Shown here in pieces: positions 22,915 to 36,065 of a stretch of DNA of 64,000 nt. Position numbers and translations under genes: made by a program. The notes beneath the pieces are model-generated. The model was not told where the DNA came from. It worked only from the letters and a program-made list of their open reading frames with translations, and ran no database searches. Origin of the DNA: Anaeramoeba flamelloides (taxonomy: Eukaryota > Metamonada > Anaeramoebidae). The stretch is from positions 12,858,501-12,922,500 of the forward strand of contig JANTQA010000012.1 in NCBI GenBank assembly GCA_027625915.1. Reading direction: 5' to 3'. Position 1 is the first letter of the stretch; the number at the start of each line of letters is the position of its first letter.

Positions 22915-23335
22915 GTGGTGTAATTCTTGAAAAAAAAGTTAAAAATGCCCTTTCATTGGGAAAATTACTGAGAATGAAAAATAAAACCAATTAAAAGAAT
23001 AAACCAATTAACTTCAAATAATGATACTTTATATTTTTTTCAATCAAAATAATAAACATAATTTAAATCTACTTTTATATCGCAATTGTTGGTGTGATTT
23101 TGGAAATCTCAAAAATAGTCAATTTTTTGAACAAATTTTATTAATTGATCAATCAAAGAAAAACCCATCCCAAAAGATAGTATTCAAAAAACAATTATTT
23201 AATTGAATCATTCATTTTTTCTTTATTTATTTATTTTTTCTTTTATTAATTAATGCAACTTTGAATTTTCAGTAAGGTTCCCAATGAAAAGGCGTGTTTA
23301 ACTTTTTTTCCCTGTTTCGCATTTTTTCCAGAAAT
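22915..23335. mobile_element. About 400-bp long-inverted-end MITE, copy 2
   Basis: Shares with the 53161 copy the left block TTTCATTGGGAAAATTACTG, the core AAAATAGTCAATTTTTTGAA and TTGATCAATCAAAGAAAAAC, and the right block CAGTAAGGTTCCCAATGAAA. The outermost right end reads, inverted, GCGAAACAGGGAAAAAAAG. Confidence 0.75.
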
Positions 23336-24470
23336 GTAATTGATTTTTTATTTCAGAAATTTCACTTAAAAAAGGTTAACAAGAAGATTTTTTACTCATA
23401 ATTAAAATCATTTTAAAAGACATCACTAAGGCTCAAATTTCTTAATTTTTAATTTCTTTTCCAAGATCTTTTTTTTTTTTCAACATAATTTTTAGCAAAA
23501 AAAAAGTATTAAAAAAAAAAATAGAAAATTTGAAAATAGTTTTAAAAATATCTCAGATTTTTAAGAAGTACATTTCAAATTTAAAATTATGTGGTATCTG
23601 TGCTATAATCAGTATTTAGGTTTTTTTAAATCTCACAAATTTTTATCCAGTTAGATCTAATAAGGAAAAAATCATATTTTTCCTAAAAATAACTTTAATC
23701 TTATCAAAAAATGTAAAAGAGTTTTGAAAAAAGCCTACTTTTTGAGAAAATTTCCCTTTAAAAAACTTTTGAAAACCCTGTTACCTTATCTAACATTTTC
23801 TAGGTTTTTTTGTCCGAAGGGGACGTAAATTAAAAGAATATTTAAATTTTGATATAAAATAACATAATGTAAAAAATTGAAATTTTTTGATAACAAATCC
23901 TTTTTTATTTCCGACAAAGATATATTTTGATAAAAATATCTAGGAGTAGGTTTTGTATTGTATTAAATACAATAAAAATTCATCTCATTCCCCAATAAGA
24001 TCATTTTTTTTTTCTTTCAACCAACTAATTAGTTTTTTTTAAATTTAGAAAAACTGAAAAGTTTTAAAAAGTTAATTTCGATAAGATCCTTGTATACCTA
24101 ATTCTTCAAAAATTTCACCCACATCCTTGAAAAAAATTTCTTTGATAAGAAAAAATAGGTTTTGAGAGAAAAAAGACAAAAAAAAAAAAATCACAGCAAA
24201 ATAAAAAAGATGTTTTGTCTGTTTGGAAATATCATTTTTGTATAAAAAATCAAATAGAGTAAATACAATCTTACAATAGATTTGTGATTAACTTCAATTT
24301 CAGAAAAACAGAATTAACCAACACAAAATCAAAGAAATTAAGAGAAAATCAAAACTCGATTGTTAGAATTAATCTGATTTATTGAGATAACAGCATAGGT
24401 AATCACTTTAACAGAATGATTAAAAATTATAGAAAATGTGATATTTTAAATTTAAAATGAATTATTGAAA
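23336..24470. other. Upstream region of the AP-4 mu gene
   Basis: No repeat or gene is recognised. It presumably includes the AP-4 mu promoter. Confidence 0.35.
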
Positions 24471-27400
24471 ATGTTTGGAATTATCATCATTTTTTCAGTT
24501 AGAAAATACAGGTTATTTTTCTTTTTCCTTTTAACATTTCTTAATAAGGCCATCGAGTTTACCGTACAATTAAAATTTTTTCTTCATTTTTCAATGAAAA
24601 AAAATACAAAAAATGCATTTAAGTTCCAAATTGGAACATATTTTGAAGTTCCTTCCTTCAGATTTTAAATTATATTGGACAAGAAGAATTTGAGGGTATT
24701 TGATCATCCTGAAACGTAGTCAATAAAATGTACATAAAATTATTTTCTTTACGATCTTTAGGTTTTCAGAAAAATAATGAAAAAAGATTTCCAAAATCAA
24801 AATTTTTGACTCAGATCTTAAAACAAAAAATCTAATAATTTAATGTTTATTAATATTTATGTGAGATTTTTATGCACTTTTTAACTTTAACTAAATGATT
24901 TCCTTTCAATTGTGACCTAAATTTATTATTCGATAATCAATTGTAACATTAATCCCTTAAGTATGGAAAATCTTTAACTCTCAACCTCTGATTGTTTCAA
25001 AGGTGTATTTTTTCTACTTTTCTCAGAGATATATATAAATCTAATTTCAATAAAATAGCTAACTTTAAAAGATCACAAAGCACAAACACACTTAAATCTT
25101 ATTGTTGTTCAGAAAACCTATCACAACTCTTAAAAAAAAAAAACAAGAAAATTGAAAGTAGATTATTGAATTCTATTTTATCTCCTCCATTTCAACAAAA
25201 CAAAAATTCCAAGTTTTTAAATTGACACTAATTGAGGAGGTTCATTCTAAATTACAGTTTTCTGTCAAAGTAACCTCATTTATTCTCAAAATTAGAGCTC
25301 AATAAATAAATACTTGTTTCAAAGTATAAAAACAAAAAATAATTCCAAGAAAGACCCTTAATTTTTAAAACTACTCTTAAAGAATCAAATAATAATATCA
25401 CACCTCGAAAATTTGTCGGAGAAAAGAATTGATCATTTTCAAAAAAACTATTTTTAAAATGAAGAAAAGGCTTTCAAAATTTAATTTTGGAAAGGTTTGT
25501 CATTTTTTTTTCATAATATAAGCCCTTCAAAATGATTTCTGAATTTTTTATTCTTTCGTCAAGAGGCGACAAGATTATTTATCGAAACTGTAACATTTCA
25601 CTTTTTCTTTTTTAAAATTTTTTTTAGCTTGCTATTAAATAATAAACACAACCAATAAATACAATTATTCCTTTTCAAACACAAAGTGAAAAAAGAAATA
25701 AAGCACAATTCACCTGAAGTACTTTTAAGAAAAGTAAAATTTTCAGAAACTGATTGTCCCCCGATCTTTGTATGTTCTTTTGATCATCCGATTTTCTTTT
25801 TTTTTTTTCATTTATTTCTTTATTTTTTGGTATTTTTTTTTGTGTTTCTCTTTTAATTTTGTTAGAAAACAAAACAAATGAAAAAAAAAATGAAGAGAAA
25901 AACAAAGGACGAAATACCTTTGAATTTTTGATTTGATCAAACCGAGAATAAAAATTTATTTCCAAAATTCTCTTGATAAAATAAAATAAAAATCTTGTTC
26001 TATCTATATCTAACCATTGTCTTACTTCCCACTTTTATACATTTTCAAGAATGAAGATGGAATCAATTATGTCTTTGTTATGAGAAAAAGGGTATATTTT
26101 TGTTGCACCTCAATTTCAAATGTATCGTCTTCTTTTCTTTTGGAAGTTCTTTCCCGCATCATTGAAATAATTACAGATTATTGCCAAGAGATTAATGAAG
26201 AAATTCTTCGTAGAAACAATTTACTGATTTATGAATTGGTTGATGAATTAATTGTAACACTAATTTCCTTTCTTTTTAATTTTGGTCTTTGTCTTTCCAA
26301 AATAAAATTTTTCCAAACACTTTCAAAAATTCATAATTTGATAATTTTTTTTCCTCTTTTTTATATTTATAAACTTTTGATTTAATAATCTAATTTACTT
26401 TTTTTAGGATTATGGTTTACCTCAACAAACGGTTTCCTTACAATTAGACAAATTTATTTGTAGCACACCAATCTACAAAAAAGATCTTCATAAATCAATG
26501 AAAACGATGAAAAAAACAAAGGAAAAAACTTTCAACAATAAAAAACCAACCTTGCTCATTACTTTTGAGGAAACTCAATGTGTTGAAATTAAAAAAAATG
26601 TAAAAACATTTTCAATCTTCTCTTTTTTTATTGTTTCTATTCTTTTTTCTCTGATCTTTTAATAAAATCTTTTTTTTTTTTTCATAACAAATAATTTTTT
26701 TGATTTTGTCATTCAAACCTTTGAAAAATTGATCACCCTTACTAATTTCAGAATTTGGTTCAATGGTTTCAATCTAAATAATTCAAATTTATATTACAAT
26801 TTTAAAACCAGATATTGGTAACCAAAAAATAAATGACTCTGATCTGAAAAAGAGACGAATATTTTTCAATAAAAAAATCAAATCTTGTAAAGATCTGAAA
26901 AAAATTGTAATTTGTGTTTTGACTTAGAAAATGAAGTAAACTCCATTTCAAAATCATTAGTCCATATAAAATCAAATTATCTAAATAAATATTTCTATAA
27001 ATTAAAGTTATCTATTATAATTAAAAAAATTACTATTTTAATATTCAGTTCTATACACTAGAAATAATTGTTTTTCACCTAAAAATAAAATAAAAAAAAT
27101 AAAAAAGCATTGGGCAATTTATTATGAAATTTATTTTACTTAAGGCGGTAAGTATATTTTTCATTTTTTAAGTGCTACCATTTATGTGAAACTGAATTCT
27201 TCAAATCATTTCATAAACCAAATACATTAATATTTTTTTTAAATACTAGAGTGTAATATATCCTAGCTTCATATATTCTCTTACGAACTAAAAAATGGAA
27301 ATCAAAAAAAAATGAAAAAATAGATCAAAAAAAAATAAATAAAAATCATTTATTTCTTGATCTTATCTATAATATTTTACACAATCATTTATTCTTAATT

Positions 27401-30400
27401 AAGTTTTATTCTTAATTCTTTATGAAAATAATTTTGTTTAAGGGACTAGTCTCTATTAATTTTTTTTTTGACCAATAACTAAATAAGGAATCCTTATCTT
27501 GAAATATTTTTAGAATTGAAAATATACAGGTTTTTTCAATTTTAGAACTTTTAGTTCTTGTTTTTGTAAAATTATACAATTCTGTCAAAAAAAGTGACTC
27601 TTGAAAATTTTTTTAAAAAAAAAGATCTTTAAAGGATGAGAATTTTTTGATTAATTTTGGATTTAATTATTTTCTCAAAAATAATATTTTTTCTCTTTTT
27701 TAAAAACGAAAAAATAATTTAAAACTAGTGAATATTTTCTCTTTCACTTCTGTTCATCCAACTTGACTCTATAAAGAATTCAATTTGTTTTATCAATAAT
27801 TACTTTTTTAAAAAAATAGTTCTTATTCTTTTCTTTGATTTTTTTTGACTCTGACAAAAACTTTTGGGATGGTAATTTGGGAATACTTCAAAAAACTCCA
27901 AATTCAATAAATACAACGAATGTAAACTCAAAAAGTAGATTTATCGAAAAAAAAGAATGGTACAAGAAAAGAAAGAAAATCTTTTATTAAGAGTAAAGCA
28001 TATATTGTATATTTTTTTCAAATCAAACTGGTTTTTCATGCAAATCCAAAAAAACACTTTCAGGTTTATTTTTCAAACTATTTTTTGTAAGTCTTCCACA
28101 AACATAACAAGGTTTTGCTTTCTTGATCATATTTTTTTTTATTATTTATATTTTTGCTAAAAGTTGAAAAAAAGCAACTTTCAAAAAAAGTGAAAAAAAG
28201 GAAAAATTTTTTATTTCTATAAAAAAAATAACTAAATTTAATGAATGTTATTTAGCGATATTTCATTACTATACTAAGAAGTTTTTCACTTTGATTTCAA
28301 ATCTAAGTAATTGGCAAAAAAAAATCTAAATCTCTATTAAATTTACCTAAAAAAATTTAATATAGACTAGTCCCTTAAAATTGTTTGATGAACAAATTAC
28401 TGTTTATTTCTAAAGAATTTCCAAAATGTATTTGAAACTCCTATTTTGATTAAATTCATCTAATTCTTGATTTCTGTTTTAGAAAATCAGATATTTTTTG
28501 AATTCTTCTTGAGAATAAGGGTTTATTGGACAAATTCGTTTGATTTTATAATTATTTATTTTCCATTAAAATGAGAACTCAAAATAATTCTTTATCTGAT
28601 TGGATTTTTTCTTGAATTTTTCAATTATTTTGATTTGAATCTTTTGTAACTGTTTTTTGATTCCAAGAATTCAACCCTCTATTTTAATTTTTGAAATAGT
28701 ATCCTTACTTTTGGCTTGGTTTGAGAAAAATATTTCAAAATTGAATTTTGAAAGCAAATTTGTAAATAAATATTTCTTTAAAATAATAATAAATAGTAAT
28801 GTGGAGAGAAATTCAAGGAAAAAAATAGTTTGTATTTATTACAAACTAAGAAGATAAAAGAAAACCAATATTAGAAAATAGGTTTTTTTCGATTTTTTTT
28901 TTTTTCATTTTTGATTTCAACAAATTTATTTGGAATGGTGATCTTGTGTGTTTGGTCTTCTAAAAGAAAATATTTATTTTAAATACAGACCTTTTGGGGT
29001 ATATTTTTTTTAGTTTAAAGTTTGATTAATTTTTGATCCTTCGTATAAACCCATCTCGAGATCCAAAACCAAATTTAATAAAACTCAAAAATTGAATCAA
29101 AAAAAATGTTCCAAAAATTGAAAAATAAAAGATTCAACTCTGAATTACTTTGAATCTTTTCAGAAATAGATCAGCGAGTGCGATTTTGGTATAAAAGTTT
29201 CAATATCTGGTGGCACTCAAAAAATATTTTTCAGTAAGGTTTATACAATTAGAATTTTTCAAAATGATAAAAGGTACTTACTTCCTGAACCTCATTTAAA
29301 CAATTTACAAATTTGAGTCCTTTTTTTTTTTAAGTCCAAAATTTACATGTTTCCAATATTAAACAAAACAAAAACAAACCTATTATTTATATTAATAATT
29401 AAATTAATCCCAAAAATAGAAAAACATATTTTTTGTTTTATGCTGGAAAGTCTTGATTTTAAAAGAATAATTTTTTATTTGGTTATTGTTTTCAATTATT
29501 AATATTTATATTCAAATATTAATCAATAAAACTTATTGTGGTATAGGTGATTCAATAAATGAATATTTGATAGAAGTATAACTACAGTTTATCAATTAAA
29601 TTGAGATCTATTATTCAATAAAAATTTTTTATTTGTTTAAGTTTTAAAAAAGTTGTTTTTGGTTTTCAAAAAATATTATAAAAAAGATAAAAAAATTGCA
29701 AAAGAATTCCTTTAGAAATTGTTTGGTCTTATTTATAAGAATCCTTATAATAATTTAAATTATTTTTATCAGTAAAAAATTTATTTTGAATTTTGAGGAG
29801 AAAATTACTTAATTCTCAAATATCTTCAAGAAAATTTTATTTTAGAAAAATCAAATTTGGTCTTAAAATTAAAATATAATTTAAAAGTTAAATTTACAAA
29901 TTGTTTGAAAAACTTGAATAATTATATTTATGCTTATTAAACCAATATATTATATATATATATATATATATATTTGGTTGAATAAATCAATTATTTATTT
30001 AACCAAAAAAATTATTAGAAAAAAATAAATAAATAAAAATAAATAAAAAGCATTTATTGTATAATAATGATGAAAATTGTAATAAACTGGGTAAAAACTT
30101 TTTATAATGTTAGAAATAAAATCAATTTAATATTTTTTGTTTTCATAAAAAATGGAAAAAAAAAAGATCTCATTGAAAAAAAATTATTTTTTGGATTTCT
30201 GAGTTGGATCAGAATTTTTTTATACTTTGGATTAATAAAAATTTTAAACAGAGAATATCACCAATAAACATATTTTAGGTGTTTTCTTAGTTGTTGTAAG
30301 TACTGTTCCCTAAATTTTTTTTTATTATATTCAACAAATTTCAAGAATTAAATACAAATTGTTTGTATAATTTTCCTTGGGTATTTCTTTAAATGTTTGC

Positions 30401-31578
30401 CATGATATATTTTGATATTAATACAACTTTTGAAAGAAAGATAGCTTGAAGAATTGAAAAGGGTTCCTTGATGAAATTTGAAATTAATTGAATTTCAAAT
30501 ACCAATTTTCATATTTTTCAATTCAAATTTCTAGAACTAATTTCGAAATCTTAAGATTTCTTTCTTTTTGTAAATTGATTTTTTACAAGATTGTAATTGT
30601 TTGGATAAATGAGTGGAATTAAATAAAAGCACAATTTACATTACTTTCAGTCCTAAAACACAACCAATTTTATACTTTCCAATTCCAGTATTTTTTCACA
30701 AAATAAAGCTAACAATTACAAAAAAGATAATATTTATATATGAAAAATCTATCAAAATTAAAATTGATTTTTTTGTTTATCTGTTTTAAATATTTTTGAA
30801 TATTTATTATTATAATAACTTTTCTTTGCATAATTAGGGTGAATTAATTCGTAACGAAATAAATGGTACAATTTTTATGAACAATCAAGTAAGAGAGCCA
30901 TCTGATTTAACAATTGAATTTAAACCTTTTTCTCTCGGGAAGGGCGGTGGGAAAAAGTATCGATATACTGATGTATTGATCGAGGATATTTTATTAAACA
31001 TTCGCTGCAATTCTAATCATTTAGAAAAGCCGTCACCATATATTTATATTCCAAGATTACCATTTGGCCATTTCAAATTTATAGATTATCGCACCTCTGG
31101 GCCAAAGATTATAAAACCGTTTCTTTTTAGTATCAAGATCCCAACACAAACAAAAAATAAAATTGATTTGATCGTAACAGTAAAAAGTACATTTTTACAA
31201 AAATTCTTTGGACGAGTGAGAATTGAAATCCCAATGCCAGAAGAAGCCTTATCTGTCTCATCAAAATTGTCGGATCATGTTGGGCAAAAAGTTGTTTTCA
31301 ATCAAAAATTGAAAAAAATTATTTGGTATTTTGAAAAATTAAATGGTGAACGTGATGAGACTCTTGAAGCTGGAATCATTCTTCGCTCTGGAATTGAAAA
31401 TTTAAAACGGGTTAGAAGCCAACTCGGTCCTTTAGTTTTGGTTTACCAATTAGAAAAATTTTCATTATCTGGATTTGATATTTCTCGTGTTTCTTCCTCA
31501 AAGATCAAAAGATTTCCAAAAATAATCAGAAACCTTCAAATTGTTTCAAAATCTAATTCTTATATAAGACATTTCTAA
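24471..31578 (+). CDS. AP4M1: AP-4 complex mu subunit (multi-exon)
   Basis: Medium-chain cargo-binding subunit of the AP-4 coat, which sorts tyrosine-motif cargo at the trans-Golgi network. Exons: 24471-24511 (MFGIIIIFSVRKY, less certain), 25027 to about 25215 (RDIYKSNF ... SPPFQQNKN, end unresolved), 26050-26253, 26408-26599 and 30838-31578. The longin part has DGINYVFVMRKRVYFCCTS, RRNNLLIYELVDELI and DYGLPQQT. The C-terminal mu homology domain starts at GELIRNEINGTIF. The GKGG...Y insertion after the first strands and the GQK segment in GQKVVFNQKLKKIIW parallel plant AP-4 mu (GRGGRSVYDYR, GQRTDFKESNKMLEW) rather than AP-1 or AP-2. Introns 26254-26407 (154 bases) and 26600-30837 (4,238 bases) are phase 0 with GT and TTTTTTTAG/AATTAG signals. 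The joint between exons 2 and 3 does not keep phase as read; an A12 run at 25131-25142 may hide an indel. The stop codon is at 31576-31578. Length about 430 residues, as expected. Confidence 0.8.
27438..28378. mobile_element. TTAA-flanked DNA element in the AP-4 mu intron
   Basis: TTAAGGGACTAGTCTCTATT at the left and its inverted counterpart ATATAGACTAGTCCCTTAA at the right enclose 941 bases. TTAA at both ends is the target duplication typical of piggyBac-like elements. The interior has no transposase. The 179-bp element at 48307 carries the same ends and subterminal sequence and is an internally deleted relative. Confidence 0.7.
29164..29233 (+). other. Possible orphan exon inside the AP-4 mu intron
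   Basis: Acceptor GAATCTTTTCAG, then 70 bases reading IDQRVRFWYKSFNIWWHSKN, then a GTAAGG donor. Composition is clearly unlike the intron around it. The phases (1 in, 2 out) do not fit the AP-4 mu reading frame on either side, and it has no counterpart in mu subunits. It could be a remnant of another gene carried in, or chance. Confidence 0.25.
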
Positions 31579-33888
31579 TACTCAATCTATTTTTTCAATA
31601 AAAATTCAATTTTACAAATAAATCAATAAAACCTTTTTAATAATATTTTTATTAAGGTGGTTATCCTATCTAAAAAATTATTTCCCCGGATCAAATCCTT
31701 AAATTATTTATCAAAACGTTACAAGACTATATTTACAAGTTAATGAACTTAATATAGTCATAAGTACTGTTTAAAAAACGAATTAAAACATTTTTTGGTA
31801 GAAATCCGTCTTTAAATTTCAACAAAAAAAATTTCAAGTTACATCATCAATTTTTTTTTTGATAATTTGTAAATTCAACTTTAAATCAATAGAATTGGAA
31901 AATTAAGACTATTTTTTCGATTATTTACCAGATTGTAAAAAAAATTCACAAGATAACTAAATTTTATTTTTAAATTACCTACAAATAAATAAATTGGTTT
32001 AATAAAATAAATAAAAATAGGTTAATAAAATTTTTTTAAGTGTGAAAAAATGAATAAAAATAAGTAAAAATTCTTGAAAAAAATTATCAAAAGGAAAAAA
32101 AAAGTCAAATCAGTTTTAATTTTAAAACATTAGAAAATGTTTTCATTTTCAGTTATTTTTTTTAATATCTTTTTTTGTTCATTTTAAAACAAAAAGTTAT
32201 TCCAATAATTAGATTGATTATTGGAATAAAAAGAGAATTAAAAACAACAAAAAAAAAATATAAGTATGTCCAAATTTCCAAATTCAGGATTTAATTTCAA
32301 ACATTAGTAAACATATTTTTTTTGGATTTTTTGATAGGTGGATAATTAGCTTTAAGATTATAACAATAGGTATTAATCCAGTTTGAGAAATTTACATTTT
32401 CATATATATTCATAATCAGTGAATAATAACTGAAAAAAATATTTGAAACTTTTTCGGATTTACTACTATCTTACAATTTAAATCGATTTGATAGTATTTT
32501 TCGTTTGGTAATTTTTTCCCACTTGGTAATTTAAATCCTATTCCTTGAATTTTAAATTTGGTAAAAATATATTTTTTAAATTTAATTTTATATTTTAAAC
32601 CTTTATTTTTTTTAATAAAAATATAAGATGGGTTATCTTGTGTTTAATACCCAGTTGTGAATATTTATTTATCAAATCCGTGAATTATTGGCTTTAAAGA
32701 ATAACTATTTAATAGATCAAGTTAAAATTTATAGTTTGGTATTTTTTTTTACCCAAAATTAAAAAAAGGAAATAGCTTTGTTACTATCCAAATTAGAAAT
32801 TTATCTTGAATAGTACCAAAAATATATAAGTAACTTATGAAAATAAATCCCCATTTTATATTTAAGAATTGTCATGTTGAATACACAGGGTCTTAATAGA
32901 CTTGAAATTATGGAGGAGCAACAATAATTAAACTAAATCTTTGTGAAATTTGTCATGTACTGTTTCAAAATTTTAAAAAGTTTTTGTAAAAAAATGTTTT
33001 TCTGTAAATTCAAAAAAAAAAAAATTTGTTGTATTTTTATTTTCCTTGGAAAAATTATTATATAACTAGTTTTTTGTCGAAAAAAAATATATTTCATCTC
33101 TTAGAGAGCGTGTATTATTGATACCGATTAATGAATTGTAAAAAACCTGTAAAAACGAATAAAATCGGGAAAACATCTTGAATAATAATTTAATTTCTAC
33201 AACAATTATTATTTATTAATTTTGGATTTCAAAATTAAATGTTTTATTTTTAATTTTTACGTCTCTCAAATTAATAAAATCATTGGTTAAAAGATCTTTT
33301 CTAATAACTTAAATCCGATTTAATAATTGTTCTTTATTTTAACACAATAAAGTCTTCATTTTTAAGATATATCTTTATGTTGAATTTAAAATAATTATTT
33401 TCTATTTTTTTACTAAATATTCTAAATTTTACTTTTTTTGAAACAAGTGATAAAATATTCGTTTTTTTATTGAAGAAGTAGAAATTAAATTCTAGTTGCC
33501 CTTAAACTTTAATTTCTATAAGTTAATTTAAGTGTAAAATCAGATATTTCATGATAATTTATTAATGGAAAAATTTTTGAGATACCACAGTTTAAAAATA
33601 TTTCATTAAAAATTATTTCTTTAGATTTATAAATAGTAATCTATCTTTTTCATAGGAAGGGTATACCCATAAAAAATGATATTTTTATAATTATTATTAT
33701 TATACTTTTTTCATATTTTAAACATCAAGGCAAATTTAATTTGAATTTTTATTTAGTAAATAGTAGTATTTATTTAAGCTGTTAGTAAATATTTGAATTT
33801 TGGAATTGTTTAACTTGATAGATAACTTATATATTTTTGGTTTTAATTAAATATTTTTGTTATTTAATTATTGTAAAATATTTTTTGG
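31579..33888. other. AT-rich spacer
   Basis: About 2.3 kb downstream of the AP-4 mu stop with no exon, RNA gene or repeat that I can support. Confidence 0.5.
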
Positions 33889-35170
33889 GGTGTTGTAGGG
33901 TGCCGTGGAGTGCCATAGAGTACCTGGTTTTCTTGGGGTTATCTGTTTTATTTGTTAAGTGTTCTAGTTTTTATTTTTTATACTTTTTACCTTTTCCAAA
34001 TTTCCTTTCTTAAGTTGCTTGGGCTCTATGTTCCTTCTCTTTTTGTTTTTTTAGGTGTTTGGGAAAGGTAAAAAGTATAAAAAATCATTATAAGAATTGG
34101 TTGATCTGTTCATGACTAACCCAACCAAACTTGTTCATGATCAGGTCTTCGACGAGGAATTATGCAACTGAACTGAATCCAACGAATGCGATCTGAAACC
34201 AACCAAAGTGAACCGAATTGAAACTTCGGTACTATCTGTCGAGTCGTTACTTGGACTGGGTTTTTGCTGTCGAGTCGGTATCTTGTACTGGGATTTTGCG
34301 AAAACAAGATTTGGGAAACTTACAAAAAAAAAAAATAAAATAATAAAAAAAAAAAATAACAAAAAAAAAAAAAAAAAAAAAAAGCAAAGCAACTGAAAAG
34401 AAAATTTCGAAAACCAAATCTTATTCTTAAAAAACCAGAGCTTTTTAGATTCAACCCATCTATAAAGTTCTAAATCAAAATTTAATAAACAGCCTTTTTC
34501 ATTTGATCTATAGTTGTTCAAATATTTAGAACTCTTTATTAAAACAACCTATGGTGGCGATCCAAAAAAAAAACGACATAAAAGGAAACAACCACCAGCC
34601 CATTCAACACTTGGGGCACAAAAAAAACTTTTCACCGAAGTTTTTTCTTTTTTCTATTATTTTTTGACTCTTTCATTTCTTGCTTTTCTTTCTCTTTTTC
34701 TTGTCTTTTTTCCGAAATAATTTATTCTTTTCATTTTTTAAAGAAAAGATATCCTTTGAGCTGTAATCCTGCTTACATTACAGTTAGGATAAAAAAACTC
34801 TAAATACAATTTTGGAGTTTCAGGCAAATAGGAGGTAATTTTGTTGAATCACCTCTCCTCAACAATAAAAAAAAAAGTGTTCTAGTTTTTTTGAGGTTTT
34901 TTATTTTATTTAGAAAATCTATTGATTTTCGAAATAAATAGAAAACTCAAAAAAACCTAACAGCGCAATTTTTCATTTTTCAAATAAATCGAAAACTCAA
35001 AAAAAAAAAAAAAAGCAAATGGAGCATTTTTTAATTTTAGAAATAAAAAGAAATTTTAAGAAATTTTCTTTATTTTTCTAAAATTAATAAAAGGCTAATG
35101 GTAGTTACCCAAAAATCAAAATAATTGAATAAAATCTTTGATTTTACTCTATTCTGTTAAATTTTGAAAA
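33889..35170. repeat. Multi-hairpin repeat cluster 2, interrupted
   Basis: The left part (33889-33972) carries GGGTGCCGTGGAGTGCCATAG and GGTTTTCTTGGGG. The right part (34877-35170) carries the pairs CTATTGATTTTCGAAATAAA/AATAAATAGAAAACTC and a stem around TTTTAGAAATAAAAAGAAAT. The 904-bp retroelement-like insertion at 33973 splits it. Directly matching GTGTTCTAGTTTTT at both break points shows that they were once joined. Confidence 0.7.
33973..34876 (+). mobile_element. Non-autonomous retroelement with a LINE-type tail
   Basis: Flanked by identical 14-base direct repeats GTGTTCTAGTTTTT (33959-33972 and 34877-34890), with an A-tail at the right end. The last 70 bases match the tail of the 18378 LINE in layout (GGCAAATAGGAGGT, hairpin, CCTCAACAATAAAA), so it was probably copied by that LINE machinery. 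The body contains no reverse transcriptase. It starts with a 115-bp foldback (TTTTTTATACTTTTTACC and its complement, 33976-34088). It goes on to unusually GC-rich sequence (34100-34320, with GTCGAGTCG twice) and a short open stretch (34553-34660) reading YGGDPKKKRHKRKQPPAHST. It could be a LINE 5' end fused to the tail by internal deletion, or a SINE-like unit. Confidence 0.7.
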
Positions 35171-35295
35171 ACATAATGAAATCCCCAGCTCTTGGAAATC
35201 AATAATTCATTATATGTCTTTTTTTTAATTTAATTATATTTTTGAATGGCAGTTGATTTTATTCTTTATTATTTGATTAAATTTTATTAATTTTG

Positions 35296-35404
35296 TTCAA
35301 ATTAAAAGTATATGGAAATCTTTAAAAAAAATTCTAAATCACAATTTAGGAATCAGAGCAAACAAGAGTAACTAAAAACTCATCCCTTAAACAATAAAAA
35401 AAAA
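35296..35404 (+). mobile_element. LINE 3' tail, short insertion
   Basis: Matches the LINE tail (CACAATTTAGGAATCAGAGC, AACAAGAGTAACTAAAAACTC, then AACAATAAAA). TTATTAATTTT precedes it at about 35285 and follows the A-tail at about 35405, giving an 11-base target duplication. Confidence 0.65.
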
Positions 35405-36065
35405 ATTATTAATTTTTACTAAATAAGAGATAAGTTTTTTAATTTTTTTTTGAATTTAAATTTCTTTTTATTTACTGAATTTGCTATATTTTCAATTTCA
35501 AATACCGTTTTGTAAATAAGAATTGGTACATTTATGTTAATTTTACATATACCATCAATACATGAATTAATCCAAGAATTTAAATAATTTAAAGTTTTTA
35601 TTTTTGATAATTAAAAATTTCTAATCCTTATGTCTATTTAATTTATATATAAAGATTCAAATAATCCATTTTTTTATGCTATTATTTAGATAATTGTAAC
35701 TGAATAGTTGTTTTAGAGTTGTTATATGTTTCTTTAGATTTTTTTTTAATTATAAACTATATGTGAAATTTTATCTAAATAAATACCCAAATATTTAATT
35801 TTTTTTAAAATAGTTTGATACAATTGTTTTGTTTTTAATAGGTTTTAATCCAAATTGAAAAATTATTTGATATATTAAATCTAATTTTTAATTTAATTGT
35901 TTTTTTTTATTTTAAATTAAAATTAAAAGACCTAAAAAGAGTTTACAATGGTCTATTAATGGTATTTTTTTTTTTTTAGTGAAAGAAAATGTGAAATTCG
36001 AGCAAATATAATTGGTGAGAAAGGGTCATCGTGCACAATATCAAGTCCTACTCCTTGATAATATT
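35405..36065 (-). pseudogene. Old LINE reverse transcriptase remnant
   Basis: Read on the minus strand, pieces of a reverse transcriptase appear in order: QGVGLDIVHDDPFSPIIF (the QGxPLSPxLF block, about 36060-36005), a degraded NFSIWIKT segment, IKYLGIYL (about 35820-35795), and LNSWINSCIDGICKININVP then IYKTVFEIENI (about 35590-35500). The last part aligns with LWINKKV...LINPH and IYKTEAKIDSARI of the 18378 copy. There are several frame changes and stops, so it is much older than that copy. Confidence 0.65.

Noticed and set aside
24992-25026. Start of a 77-codon frame before the AG at 25025-25026
   Set aside because: The part before the acceptor is pyrimidine-rich intron sequence; only the part after 25027 is kept as a candidate AP-4 mu exon.
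34116-34521. Minus-strand frames in the GC-rich part of the 904-bp element
   Set aside because: The longest contains a run of phenylalanines from a poly-A tract, and the rest has repeated words rather than protein structure; treated as part of the mobile element.
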